64,000 nucleotides of DNA from Chromobacterium vaccinii (GCF_000971335.1 NZ_JZJL01000011.1:51513-115512); one strand, 5' to 3'; positions 1-7,848 are shown, numbered from the stretch's first letter. Notes: generated from the sequence alone by a model not told the origin. A program made the numbers and translations.

Positions 1-234
1 TGAGTTCGCCGCGGGGAAGGCCGAAAGCAGCAGGCCGATGCCCAGTACCAGCCACGTTTCGTTGGCATCCCAGAAGGGGCCGATGGTGGCGATCATGCGG
101 TTTTTGTCGGCGCGCTCCACGCTGGGCAGGAGCAGGCCTATGCCAAGGTCGTAGCCGTCCAGGATGACGTAAATGATCATCACCAGGACGAGCAGGCCGG
201 CGAAGATGATGGGAAGCCAGTAATCTAGCGGCAT
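1..234 (-). CDS. cydB: Cytochrome bd-type quinol oxidase subunit II, N-terminal part (cut by window edge)
   Basis: Only the first 78 codons are in the window; the 3' end lies beyond base 1. The translation begins MPLDYWLPIIF, followed by a hydrophobic segment and the subunit II hallmark GYDLGIG, then the conserved PFWDANETWLVL region. Subunit II is the membrane partner of CydA and helps hold the haems of this copper-free terminal oxidase in the inner membrane. The start overlaps the end of cydA by 10 bases (cydA stop 225-227, cydB ATG 232-234), so the two are translationally coupled. Identification is firm; whether it is cydB or cioB in naming depends on the missing part. Confidence 0.93.
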   Translation of the reverse strand, partial: MPLDYWLPIIFAGLLVLVMIIYVILDGYDLGIGLLLPSVERADKNRMIATIGPFWDANETWLVLGIGLLLSAFPAANS

Positions 235-1577
235 GCGAACTTCTCCTGTTTTTCTTGGAGCCGCGGCGAGCCTGTCGGACAGGCCGCCTTCTTGGCCATG
301 TGAAACAAGCCTGCCACGTAGGCGGCGATCAGCGCGGCATACAGCGCCAGATACATGGTCAGGCTGGACATGAGCATGGCTGGCGTGGCGCCGCCAGCGG
401 CTTCTGCTGTGGTGAGCACCCCATTGACCAGCCAGGGTTGGCGGCCGATTTCGGAGACATACCAACCGGCCAGGGTGGCGATCCAGCCGGAGAAGGTCAT
501 CAAGGTCAATATGCGAAGCGTTGCACTCGACAGCGTGCCGCGCTTTCTCAACTGCCAGGCGGCCAGCCAGGACGTGAGAAACATCAGGGTGCCGACGCCC
601 ACCATGGCGCGAAAGCTCCAGAACACTTTTGCCACCGGCGGATGCTGGGCAAACTCGTTAATCCCCTTGATTTCGCCGGTGGTCTCGTGGGTCAGGATCA
701 AGCTGGCCAGGCCGGGAATGCCCAGCGCATGGTCGTTGCTGTGCGTGTCTTCGTCAGGCAGGGCGAATACCAGCAGCGGGGCGGATCGCTCGGTGCGCCA
801 GACGCCCTCCATCGCCGCCAGTTTGGCCGGTTGCACTTCGCGGGTTTTCAGGCCGTGCAAGTCTCCCGCCACAAACTGCAGCGGAATCAGCAGGGCGGCG
901 GCGTAGACGCCGGTTTTCAGCGCCAGCCGGTTGCCTTCGCTGGCGTCGCCGTTCAGTCGGCGATAGGCCGACAGGCCAGCCAGCAGAAACGCCTCGGTGA
1001 GGCCGGACGCGATGAGCATGTGCGCGAAGCGGTATGGCGCAGAGGGGTTGAAGATCACATCGAACCAGCTGGCCACCACGGCATGGCCATTGACCATCTT
1101 GAAACCCGCCGGCGTCTGCATCCAGGAGTTCAGCGTCAGAATCCAGAACGTGGACAGCGTATTGCCGAACGCCACCAACAGGGTGGCTAGGGTATGGGCT
1201 CGTTCGGACAGCCGCGAGCGCCCGAACAGCATAACGCCGAGAAACGTGGCTTCCAGGAAGAAGGCGGTGAGGATCTCGTAGGACAGCAAGGGTCCGGCAA
1301 CATTGCCGACCACTCGCATGAAACCAGGCCAGTTGGTGCCAAACTGGAAGCTCATGGTGGCGCCGCTCACCACGCCCAGCGCGAACGATAGCGCGAATAC
1401 CTTGATCCAGAAGGCGTAGGCGTCCATCCAGCCCTGACGGCCGGTTTGGGTATAGCGCAGCTTGAAGAACAGCAGCAGCCAGCCCAGCGCGACATTGATG
1501 CTGGGAAAGAGAATATGGAAGCTGATATTGGCGCCGAATTGCAGGCGCGCCAGTGTCAGCGCATCGAATCCGTTCAT
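225..1577 (-). CDS. cydA: Cytochrome bd-type quinol oxidase subunit I, short Q-loop (CioA-like)
   Basis: A 450-residue multi-pass membrane protein that carries the haems and the quinol site of a bd-type oxidase. Visible marks are the N-terminal FHILFP (His21, expected haem ligand), YRFAHM, the quinol-loop motif GLKTREVQPAKLAAMEG, the FWSFRAMVG segment and GRQPW near the end. The stretch between the quinol motif and FWSFR is short, lacking the long C-terminal Q-loop insert of Escherichia coli CydA (522 residues). That is typical of the cyanide-insensitive CioA branch. I chose the ATG at 1575-1577 (MNGFDALTLARLQFG) because it matches family N-termini and has a GGGAG-like site; the open frame extends 31 codons upstream without support. 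A terminator at 1631-1670 separates it from the upstream operon. Confidence 0.95.
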   Translation of the reverse strand: MNGFDALTLARLQFGANISFHILFPSINVALGWLLLFFKLRYTQTGRQGWMDAYAFWIKVFALSFALGVVSGATMSFQFGTNWPGFMRVVGNVAGPLLSYEILTAFFLEATFLGVMLFGRSRLSERAHTLATLLVAFGNTLSTFWILTLNSWMQTPAGFKMVNGHAVVASWFDVIFNPSAPYRFAHMLIASGLTEAFLLAGLSAYRRLNGDASEGNRLALKTGVYAAALLIPLQFVAGDLHGLKTREVQPAKLAAMEGVWRTERSAPLLVFALPDEDTHSNDHALGIPGLASLILTHETTGEIKGINEFAQHPPVAKVFWSFRAMVGVGTLMFLTSWLAAWQLRKRGTLSSATLRILTLMTFSGWIATLAGWYVSEIGRQPWLVNGVLTTAEAAGGATPAMLMSSLTMYLALYAALIAAYVAGLFHMAKKAACPTGSPRLQEKQEKFACR

Positions 1578-1630
1578 GGGTTCTCCCGGGGCGTCGGCGT
1601 CATGAGGTGAAGTCCCATGCGCGCGGACGC

Positions 1631-1670
1631 AAAAATGGCCGGACCCGCCGCAGTGAGCGGTTCCGGCCAT
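1631..1670 (-). terminator. Rho-independent terminator after the MNIO/DoxX operon
   Basis: On the minus strand, ATGGCCGGAACCGC pairs with GCGGGTCCGGCCAT around a short loop and is followed by a run of five T. It lies between the stop of the DoxX gene (1706) and the start of cydA (1577), so it marks the two as separate transcription units. Confidence 0.85.
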
Positions 1671-1705
1671 CGTGTTGCGATTTATGGTGGAGGCGTCGAG
1701 GGCGC

Positions 1706-2296
1706 TTACTTGGCGAAGTGCCGGCGCAGCCAGTAGTCGGCGCTGATGTAGCGTCCGCCGCCGTAGAAGAACAGCACCAGCAGCATGATGAAGTAGGTGG
1801 CGGCGAACTCGATGCCGTTATTCAGGATCACCGGGTCGCCCAGTTCGGTGATGTAGTTGTATCGGCCTGGGAAGTTCTCGGCCAGCCAGGACAGAAATCC
1901 GGCCAGGCGCTGGCTGGATTCCATGCTTTTGTCGGCGATGGCCAGCCAGCCGCGCGGCAAGTGCACCATGGCGCTGGCGGCGCTCATCAGCACCATCATC
2001 GGGATGGCCATGACGCGGGTGAACAAGCCTAGCGCGATGCATAGCAGCCCCAATACCTCGGTAGCCGCCGCCAGGAAGGCAAACGCCACCGGAAACGGCA
2101 GGCCAAGGCCGCCCTCGCTGGCCGGCGCGCCGAACCAGGCGACCGCTGCGCTGAACCCGACAACCTTCGAATGGGCGCCGACATAGATCACCGGCAGCAG
2201 GTAGAGGCGGATGCCCAGCAGGGCGATGAAGTCATATTGTTTGCAGGCGGCAACCGCCCGGTCGAATCCGTTCATTATTTTGGCAATCATTTTCAT
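1706..2296 (-). CDS. DoxX-family membrane protein of the MNIO/bufferin operon
   Basis: A 196-residue protein with about four membrane segments (roughly residues 25-45, 68-90, 92-112 and 162-180), matching the DoxX-like family. Such a gene commonly closes DUF692/DUF2063 operons (the BufD/HvfD position), where its role is unproven; it may help insert, reduce or handle the modified peptide or metal in the inner membrane. It overlaps the stop of the preceding DUF2063 gene by four bases (ATGA at 2293-2296), so it is translationally coupled. A good terminator follows. The family call rests on membrane pattern and context; the role is inference. Confidence 0.8.
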   Translation of the reverse strand: MKMIAKIMNGFDRAVAACKQYDFIALLGIRLYLLPVIYVGAHSKVVGFSAAVAWFGAPASEGGLGLPFPVAFAFLAAATEVLGLLCIALGLFTRVMAIPMMVLMSAASAMVHLPRGWLAIADKSMESSQRLAGFLSWLAENFPGRYNYITELGDPVILNNGIEFAATYFIMLLVLFFYGGGRYISADYWLRRHFAK

Positions 2297-3006
2297 ACTC
2301 CTTGTGTCGCGGCCGGGCGGCGCGGTCCTCCGTTCATGGATGCCATGCTCGGCTGGCGTGTTTGGACCAGTCCGGTAGCGATGGCGTCAAGCAACCATTG
2401 GCGCAGCGGCGCCGCGTCCGCCATCGCGCAGGCGGCTTTCAGCGACGCGTAACCGCGCGGCGTCTCCAGCCCGGCTAACACATGGCGGTCGAAACGGTTC
2501 AAAGGTTTTTGGCGCACCTGGTGGCGGGCATCGCGGAAAATGGCGAATGCGCCTGACAGGCCCGCCGCTTTCAGATCCAGCTCGATGCAGGTCAGCGTGG
2601 GATTGAGCGACAGGACGGCATCGTCGAGCGGCTCCCCGCTTGGCGGCTCGACCACGGCTGGGTCGATCTCCGCTTTCAGCAGCACCCACTCGTACTCCAG
2701 GCATTGCCGCAGCGCGGCGGGCGCAGTGGGTTGCATGAAAACCAGAAACTCGGTGGCGATGTGGTGGAATTCCGGCGCGCTGGCCGAGTGGTGAGCCAGA
2801 AAGTCATCTACCTGCCGGCGCAGGGTGGCGGCGTCGACCTGGCTGACGTACAGCGGAAATACGTGCTTCACCACCTCCTCGATATTGCTGCGCAGGAAAT
2901 CCCGGTACAGCTTGATGGCCGGTGTGATCTCGCCGGCATCGGTTTGGGGCGCGCGCAGCAGTCGGTTGAAGCGCCGGCCCGCCTCCAGCGTTGAATGGGC
3001 GTTCAT
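2293..3006 (-). CDS. DUF2063 partner protein of the DUF692 enzyme (BufC/HvfC-like)
   Basis: A soluble 237-residue protein with the DUF2063 N-terminal domain: the LYRDFLRSNIEEVVKHVFPLY segment (residues 34 to about 54) and the following FLAHHSASAPEFHHIATEFL region are characteristic. DUF2063 proteins form a complex with DUF692 (MNIO) enzymes and are thought to recognise the precursor peptide. The gene starts 16 bases after the DUF692 stop, with AGGATATG-type upstream sequence, and its stop overlaps the DoxX start. The second half (about residues 130-237) resembles the variable C-terminal domain of the family and carries no motif I recognise. Confidence 0.88.
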   Translation of the reverse strand: MNAHSTLEAGRRFNRLLRAPQTDAGEITPAIKLYRDFLRSNIEEVVKHVFPLYVSQVDAATLRRQVDDFLAHHSASAPEFHHIATEFLVFMQPTAPAALRQCLEYEWVLLKAEIDPAVVEPPSGEPLDDAVLSLNPTLTCIELDLKAAGLSGAFAIFRDARHQVRQKPLNRFDRHVLAGLETPRGYASLKAACAMADAAPLRQWLLDAIATGLVQTRQPSMASMNGGPRRPAATQGV

Positions 3007-3022
3007 GACATATCCTTTCTGC

Positions 3023-3862
3023 TCAGGCGGCCTGAGGCGCAGGCTGGCCTATCCATTTGCGCAGCCCGATCGCTTCGTCTCGCAGCTCAGGCCAGCCTGG
3101 AATGTGGTTGTCCCGTTCCAGCACCAGTGGCCGCGGGCCGTGCAGGGCTACAGTCTGTCGCGCCAGTTCAAGCACCTCGCCGCATACCGCGGCGCCGTGG
3201 GTATCGATCAGCACGCCATCGTCGCCGCGCCAGTGGCCGGCGATATGGAAGTAGCGGATGGCCGGCGACGGCAGGCTGGCGATAAAGCCTTGCGGGTCGT
3301 AGCCATGATTGGCGGCGTTGACGTAGACATTGTTGATGTCCAGCAGCATCTGGCAGCCGCTTTGCTCGAGGACGCGGCGGATGAAAACGGCCTCGTCCAT
3401 TTGGCCGGCATGGCAGTGGTAGTAGCTGATGTTTTCCAGCACCAGCGGCCGCTGCAGAATGTCCTGCGCCTGTTTGATCTTGGCCGCGATCCGCTCCGCC
3501 ATTTCCTTGCAGCGCGGTATGGGCAGCAGATCGTACAAATAGCCCTGCCGGTCGCGGGAGTAGCTCAGGTGGTCGCTGTAGATGTCTATCCGGTAACGAT
3601 CGAGAAAGCGCTTCACCCGCGCCAGGAAGTCCGTATCCAGCGGCAGCGTGTCGCCTATCGACAGGCTGAGGCCATGGGCGACCAGCGGGTACTTTTCCGA
3701 TAGCCGCTCAAGCTGCTCGCGTTTGCGGCCGCCGACGTCCAGCCAGTTTTCCACCGTCAGTTCCAGAAAGTCGATGCCAGGCTGCGGATCTTGATCGGCC
3801 AGCCATTGCGCGTGCTCGGCGCGCAGCCCGACGCCGATGGCTGTGGGGCTTATTGACCGCAT
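3023..3862 (-). CDS. DUF692 multinuclear non-haem iron oxidase (MNIO, BufB/HvfB-like)
   Basis: A 279-residue TIM-barrel enzyme of the DUF692/UPF0276 family. Members use two or three iron ions to oxidise cysteine residues of a partner peptide, in bufferins to thiooxazole-type heterocycles. Conserved signatures in order are IGVGLRAEH, FLELTVENW, AHGLSLSIG, IYSDHLSY, LVLENISYY, LLDINNVYVNA, HIAGH, DTHG and PLVLERD; the His, Glu, Asp and Asn residues in them are the expected metal ligands. I chose the ATG at 3862 (MRSISPTAIG) because GGAGGGGGT stands just upstream and the length fits the family; the open frame runs 53 codons further upstream without family similarity. The gene overlaps the precursor gene by 13 bases, which argues for stoichiometric co-expression. 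Confidence 0.93.
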   Translation of the reverse strand: MRSISPTAIGVGLRAEHAQWLADQDPQPGIDFLELTVENWLDVGGRKREQLERLSEKYPLVAHGLSLSIGDTLPLDTDFLARVKRFLDRYRIDIYSDHLSYSRDRQGYLYDLLPIPRCKEMAERIAAKIKQAQDILQRPLVLENISYYHCHAGQMDEAVFIRRVLEQSGCQMLLDINNVYVNAANHGYDPQGFIASLPSPAIRYFHIAGHWRGDDGVLIDTHGAAVCGEVLELARQTVALHGPRPLVLERDNHIPGWPELRDEAIGLRKWIGQPAPQAA

Positions 3863-4146
3863 ACCCCCTCCACCATCTTGCAGCGGGGCGGAACAGGTTG
3901 TATGCCTTGTCCGGTCTTGCCGCATTTGCCATCGCGGGCGCGTACCAGCTGGTCTTGCGGGTCGTGCTGGATGTCGGCCTTCTCGTACATTTTCACCGTG
4001 CCGCATTTGCCGCTGGCGCATTTGCCGCCGTTGCCGCTTTCGCTTTGCACCGTTTTTGCGGGCTGAGAAGGCTCGGCCAGCACAGGTTCGGCGTTCAGGC
4101 CGATCAGCGATGTCATGGCAATGGAAAGAATGATCTGGTTTTTCAT
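3850..4146 (-). CDS. Exported Cys-containing precursor peptide of the MNIO operon (BufA/HvfA-like)
   Basis: A 98-residue peptide with a signal sequence ending in PVLA (cleavage predicted after residue 24). The mature part of about 74 residues is polar and has five cysteines: GGKCASGKCG (Cys43, Cys48), DGKCG (Cys75), PPRCK (Cys89) and EGVCG (Cys96). Repeated GKCG/EGxCG units are the known modification sites in MNIO-processed copper-binding peptides. It lies directly upstream of, and overlaps, the DUF692 gene, as precursors do. The start at 4146 has GTGAGG eight bases upstream and gives a proper signal peptide; an upstream in-frame start would mask it. The mature sequence lacks the regular Cys pattern of classical DUF2282 proteins, so it may be a divergent precursor type. 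Confidence 0.85.
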   Translation of the reverse strand: MKNQIILSIAMTSLIGLNAEPVLAEPSQPAKTVQSESGNGGKCASGKCGTVKMYEKADIQHDPQDQLVRARDGKCGKTGQGIQPVPPRCKMVEGVCGQ

Positions 4147-4178
4147 ATTGGCCTCACGGAATTCAGGTTTTTTGGAAG

Positions 4179-5105
4179 TCAGCGCACTGGGAAGCACGAC
4201 AGGTCGCGGCTGGCGTATATCGGGCCGGAGTAGAGTTTCCGAATGATCCGGATGGATTGATCCTTCACCCGCAGGCTTTTGCCCATGAAGTGGTTCAGCA
4301 CCAGCTGTTTGGGTTTTACCGCTGCGGCGATGCGGCCGATGGCGGACGGTTTGGCGTGCAGGAAAGCTGAGGCCGGGTCGGCCTGTTCGTCGATGGCCAG
4401 CGGCATCACCAGGATGTCAGCGTTTTTGGCGAATTCGAGGAAGTTGGGATTGTTGCCGTTCTGATCGGCGGAGATCACGATGCGGCCGTCGGGCGTATCG
4501 ATGCGATACGCGAGCGCCGGCACCTTGCCGTGAGGAATGCCAAGCGCGCTGATGGTAATGCCGTCTTTGTCGTATACCTTGGTGGGCATTGCCTTGTCGT
4601 AATCCACATCGGCGAGTTTCACTTTCAGCGGAATGTCCCCGCTGCCGGAATAGATTCCCGACAGGTAGGCGTAGGCGCCGTTTTTGGCATTGAACTGGGC
4701 ATGCATGAAGCCGCTCAGACTGGGGAAGCCCGCGCCGCCGGTCGGGCCCGCGATATCAATCTGGTGCGGCGCGCGGAAAAAATAGCTGCCCTTCAGCAAG
4801 GCAGGCAGGTCGGTGACATGGTCGGTGTGGAAATGGGTCAGGCCGATGAAGCTGACATCCTCAAGCCGGGCGCCGGATTGGCCAAAGCGGAGGTAGGCTC
4901 CGCCGCCGGCATCGATCAGCGCCACCGGCTTGTTCTTCCACCAGATCAGCGAGGCGGATGAGGCTCTGCCATCGTCGGAAATGGGGCCGCCAGACCCCAA
5001 CAGCTGTAGCGTGTAACGCTTGTTTTCACATTGGGTTGGGCTGGCGGCCGCCGCGGCGGCCGCGCAGGCCAGGCTGAGCGACGCAACGAGCATGCGGATT
5101 TTCAT
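4179..5105 (-). CDS. Exported metallo-beta-lactamase-fold hydrolase heading the MNIO operon
   Basis: A 308-residue protein with a clear signal peptide (cleavage near residue 21, after an alanine-rich stretch) and the metallo-beta-lactamase fold. Seen are LQLLGSGGP, LIDAGGG, the metal motif HFHTDH at residues 91-96, IPHGKVPALAYRI, ISADQN (metal-bridging Asp) and a late NHF histidine. The layout resembles RNase Z/arylsulfatase-like exported MBL proteins; the substrate cannot be read from sequence. A strong AAGGAGTACGAAA site precedes the ATG. Only 32 bases separate its stop from the precursor-peptide start, with no terminator between, so it probably heads the operon and acts in the periplasm where the peptide is delivered. 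Confidence 0.85.
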   Translation of the reverse strand: MKIRMLVASLSLACAAAAAAASPTQCENKRYTLQLLGSGGPISDDGRASSASLIWWKNKPVALIDAGGGAYLRFGQSGARLEDVSFIGLTHFHTDHVTDLPALLKGSYFFRAPHQIDIAGPTGGAGFPSLSGFMHAQFNAKNGAYAYLSGIYSGSGDIPLKVKLADVDYDKAMPTKVYDKDGITISALGIPHGKVPALAYRIDTPDGRIVISADQNGNNPNFLEFAKNADILVMPLAIDEQADPASAFLHAKPSAIGRIAAAVKPKQLVLNHFMGKSLRVKDQSIRIIRKLYSGPIYASRDLSCFPVR

Positions 5106-5408
5106 TTTCGTACTCCTTGGCTGGGCGCGGCGTCAGAATGGGGCATGAGGCAGCAAGTACGCTTCAAAGTACATTTTTCCTTGATTTAAGCTGAATTTTC
5201 TGCATTTTTGCTGATGATGCTGACGATTGCGCCTTGATGATGGTCAAAGCTTATCATTGATCATGTATTGATATAATTTATATATTTAATATAAATAAGT
5301 AGTATTTCTAATATTTTGACCCATAGCCCATCGGTATCCGCGCTTGTCAGGGCTTCATGCGATTATTAATATACGTTTCATATATTTTTTGCTTACTGGA
5401 GGCGAGCC
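5106..5408. other. Divergent AT-rich intergenic region
   Basis: About 300 bases between the divergent metallo-beta-lactamase and ParD-like genes, strikingly AT-rich in 5260-5400. It contains a good sigma70 promoter for the plus-strand genes (5344-5372). On the minus-strand side I see no convincing -35/-10 pair. A direct repeat AGTAC-N8-AGTAC occurs near 5158-5174 but I cannot assign a regulator. No RNA gene or open frame is supported. Confidence 0.5.
5344..5372 (+). promoter_or_regulatory. Sigma70-type promoter for the ParD-like/map pair
   Basis: TTGTCA at 5344-5349 and TAATAT at 5367-5372 are separated by exactly 17 bases. Transcription would start near 5379, leaving a short leader that includes the strong GGAGG site before the ATG at 5409. 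Confidence 0.65.
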
Positions 5409-5633
5409 ATGGGCATCGTCAAAATTTCCGAGCAGATGCATGACAATCTGCGTACCGCCAGCGAGGCGCTGAGCCGCTCCATCAATTCCCAGGCCGAGCA
5501 CTGGCTGCGCATCGGCATGCTGGCCGAGCTGAATCCGGATCTGCGCTACCGCGAGATCTGCCAGTTGCTGCTGCAGGCGGGACAAGATGGCTGCGGCCTG
5601 GATTTGCGCCGACAGGCGGAGGCGGCGCGATGA
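5409..5633 (+). CDS. ParD-like antitoxin-family protein
   Basis: A 74-residue protein starting MGIVKISEQMHDNLRTASEALSRS, which fits the ParD_like family of small ribbon-helix-helix-type proteins. ACTGGAGGCGAGCC precedes the ATG. No ParE-type toxin adjoins it; instead its stop overlaps the start of map (ATGA at 5630-5633). That arrangement is seen elsewhere for this family, so it is more likely a regulator or partner linked to the aminopeptidase than a classical antitoxin. Function is unknown. Confidence 0.75.
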   Translation: MGIVKISEQMHDNLRTASEALSRSINSQAEHWLRIGMLAELNPDLRYREICQLLLQAGQDGCGLDLRRQAEAAR

Positions 5634-6421
5634 GCAAGGTGACGATCAAATCCCCGGCCGAAGTGGCCAAGGCGCGCGAAGCCGGCAAGCTGGTGGCGGA
5701 GCTGCTGGCGATGATAGGCGAGCACGTGAAGCCCGGCGTCAGCACCGAGGAGCTGGACGCGCGCTGCCACGAATACATCGTCAAGGTGCAGAAAGCCAAG
5801 CCGGCCAATGTCGGCTATTACGGCTATCCCAAGACCATCTGCTCATCGGTCAATCAGGTGGTGTGCCACGGCATTCCGTCGGAGAAGCAGATTCTGCGCG
5901 ACGGCGACATCGTCAATATCGACGTGGCGGTGATCAAGAATGGTTGGCATGGCGACAGCAGCCGGATGTATTTCGTCGGCGCGCCATCGCCCGAGGCGAA
6001 GCGCTTGGTGGACGTCTGCTATGACGCCACTCGCGCCGGCATCCGCGCGGTGCGGCCAGGCGCCACGCTGGGCGACGTCGGCCATGCGATCCAGACTCTC
6101 ACCGAGGCGGCAGGCTTCAGCGTGGTGCGCGAGTATTGCGGCCACGGCATAGGCAAGGTCTACCACGAAGAGCCCGAGGTGCTGCACTACGGCAGGCCCG
6201 GGGCGGGACTGAAACTGAGGCCGGGGATGGTGTTCACCATCGAGCCGATGATCAACGCCGGCAAGGCCGGCACCCGCCAATTGGGCGACGGCTGGACCGT
6301 GGTGACGCAGGACGGGTCCTGGTCGGCGCAGTGGGAGCACATGGTGGCGGTGACCGACCACGGCTTCGAAGTGCTGACGCCGTGGCCGGACGGCCTGGGC
6401 GATTATCCGGCGATAGCCTGA
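5630..6421 (+). CDS. map: Type I methionine aminopeptidase
   Basis: A 263-residue M24 metallopeptidase that removes the initiator methionine from nascent proteins. The metal-binding residues are visible in NIDVAV, HGDSSR, CGHGIG, FTIEPM and QWEHMVAV (two Asp, one His, two Glu). It lacks the N-terminal zinc-finger extension of eukaryotic forms. It is coupled by ATGA to the ParD-like gene and followed three bases later by the WYL regulator. A second, main map gene next to rpsB is likely elsewhere in the genome, so this may be the accessory copy; that is inference. Confidence 0.95.
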   Translation: MSKVTIKSPAEVAKAREAGKLVAELLAMIGEHVKPGVSTEELDARCHEYIVKVQKAKPANVGYYGYPKTICSSVNQVVCHGIPSEKQILRDGDIVNIDVAVIKNGWHGDSSRMYFVGAPSPEAKRLVDVCYDATRAGIRAVRPGATLGDVGHAIQTLTEAAGFSVVREYCGHGIGKVYHEEPEVLHYGRPGAGLKLRPGMVFTIEPMINAGKAGTRQLGDGWTVVTQDGSWSAQWEHMVAVTDHGFEVLTPWPDGLGDYPAIA

Positions 6422-6424
6422 TCC

Positions 6425-7117
6425 ATGGCGCGCTCGGAACGCTTGCTGGAATTGCTGCAGTTGCTGCGCCGCCATCGCCGGCCGGTGACGGCTCAGACGC
6501 TGGCCGAAGAGCTGGGCATCAGCGTGCGCACCGTTTACCGGGATATCGCCAGCCTGCAGCTGCAGGGCGCGGATATCGCCGGCGAGCCGGGAATCGGCTA
6601 TCTGCTGCGCCCGGGCTTCCTGCTGCCGCCTCTGATGTTCGCCGAAGAAGAGATCGAGGCGCTGGTGCTGGGCATGCGCTGGGTGGAGAAGCGGGCCGAC
6701 TCCCGGCTTGCCCGCGCCGCCGGCAATGCGCTGGCCAAGGTGGCGGCCGTGTTGCCCGACGATCTGAGGTGGCGGCTGGAGGATGAGACGCTGCTGGTGG
6801 GCCCGGCCGCGGCGCCGGCCATCGAGGTGGACATGGCCGCGCTGCGCGACGCCATCCGCCGCCAGTGCAAGCTGGAACTACGGTATCGGGACGCTGACGG
6901 CGGCGACAGCCGGCGGGTGGTGTGGCCATTCGCGCTAGGCTTTTTCGAGAAGACGCAGGTGCTGGCCGCCTGGTGCGAACTGCGCCAGGACTTCCGCCAT
7001 TTCCGCTGCGACAGGATACGGCAGTGCGACAGCCTGGACCAACGCTATCCGCGCCGCCGCCAGGTTTTGCTGAAGGAGTGGCGGCTCCAGCTGGGCATCG
7101 CCGTCGACGCGTCTTGA
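6425..7117 (+). CDS. YafY-type HTH/WYL-domain transcriptional regulator
   Basis: A 230-residue regulator with an N-terminal winged helix of the HTH_11 type (TAQTLAEELGISVRTVYRDIASL, about residues 21-43) and a C-terminal WYL domain (about 135-200), where VVWPFALGFFEKTQVLAAWCELRQDFRHFR matches the ligand-sensing beta strands. It starts three bases after map and probably shares its transcript. The target is unknown; divergence in the WYL motif itself prevents a ligand guess. It converges with the DJ-1 gene, 10 bases away. Confidence 0.9.
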   Translation: MARSERLLELLQLLRRHRRPVTAQTLAEELGISVRTVYRDIASLQLQGADIAGEPGIGYLLRPGFLLPPLMFAEEEIEALVLGMRWVEKRADSRLARAAGNALAKVAAVLPDDLRWRLEDETLLVGPAAAPAIEVDMAALRDAIRRQCKLELRYRDADGGDSRRVVWPFALGFFEKTQVLAAWCELRQDFRHFRCDRIRQCDSLDQRYPRRRQVLLKEWRLQLGIAVDAS

Positions 7118-7127
7118 CCCCAGGCGC

Positions 7128-7697
7128 TCAGCGTCGGCGGTGCTCGGCCGCGTGCTGAGCCAGATAGGCGTCCAGGTCGGCTCCGCCGATGTCCAGGGCC
7201 GCCAGGATCTCCGCCATGAAGCTCACCGGGGCGGTGCCCGGCGCGGTGACGACGCCCTGATCTCCGACGGCATGGGGCACATCCTGGTAGAGGCTGGCGC
7301 CGGCATAGCCGGGCAGCGCCAGGTTCGCCGCAGAATTGGAAGTGTGGCGCACGCGGCTCAGCACGCCGGCCTGTGCCAAGACGCGGGTGCCGTCGCAAAT
7401 CCCCGCGACGACGGCGCCGCCGGCCCAGGCGGCGGCAACCAGGCCGGCGATGTCCGGCGCCTGCGGGGTTTGCCAGATGGTGCCGCCGCAAACGATCAGC
7501 AGGTCCAGCCGCTCAAGCTGGATGGTCTCCACCGCCAGATGGGGCGTGACCATCAGGCCGCTGGAGGAAATGACGGGCTTGCCGCCGGGCGCGGCGAAGC
7601 TGATGTCGAAGCCGTAATAGCCGCGGGCTGAGGAGTTGATCAGCGCGGTTTCCCAGTCGGAAAAATTTTCTGTGATGATGGTGATGGCGCGTTTCAT
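7128..7697 (-). CDS. DJ-1/PfpI-family protein
   Basis: A 189-residue class I glutamine-amidotransferase-like protein. The nucleophile elbow VAGICDGT places the reactive Cys at residue 101, with FAAPGGKPV near residue 35 as in DJ-1/PfpI proteins. Such proteins act as glyoxalases, deglycases, proteases or redox-responsive chaperones; the sequence does not decide which. The start (MKRAITIITE) has only weak upstream purines. A 151-base gap separates it from the upstream GrpB gene. Confidence 0.85.
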   Translation of the reverse strand: MKRAITIITENFSDWETALINSSARGYYGFDISFAAPGGKPVISSSGLMVTPHLAVETIQLERLDLLIVCGGTIWQTPQAPDIAGLVAAAWAGGAVVAGICDGTRVLAQAGVLSRVRHTSNSAANLALPGYAGASLYQDVPHAVGDQGVVTAPGTAPVSFMAEILAALDIGGADLDAYLAQHAAEHRRR

Positions 7698-7848
7698 CGG
7701 ATTGCCTTGGTAGGTTTGGAAACGAATCCCGGACCCGGCGGGTCTTGCGGGTTGCCCAAAGATAATCGATGCCGCTGCCAGTTCCTGTCAGTAGTCTTTT
7801 CCACCCGAGTGGCAGCCCTGGAATGGCGGCTGCGCGGGCATTCCCAGG

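Noticed and set aside
5409..5633. Classical ParDE toxin-antitoxin pair
   Set aside because: No ParE-like toxin is adjacent; the coupled gene is methionine aminopeptidase.
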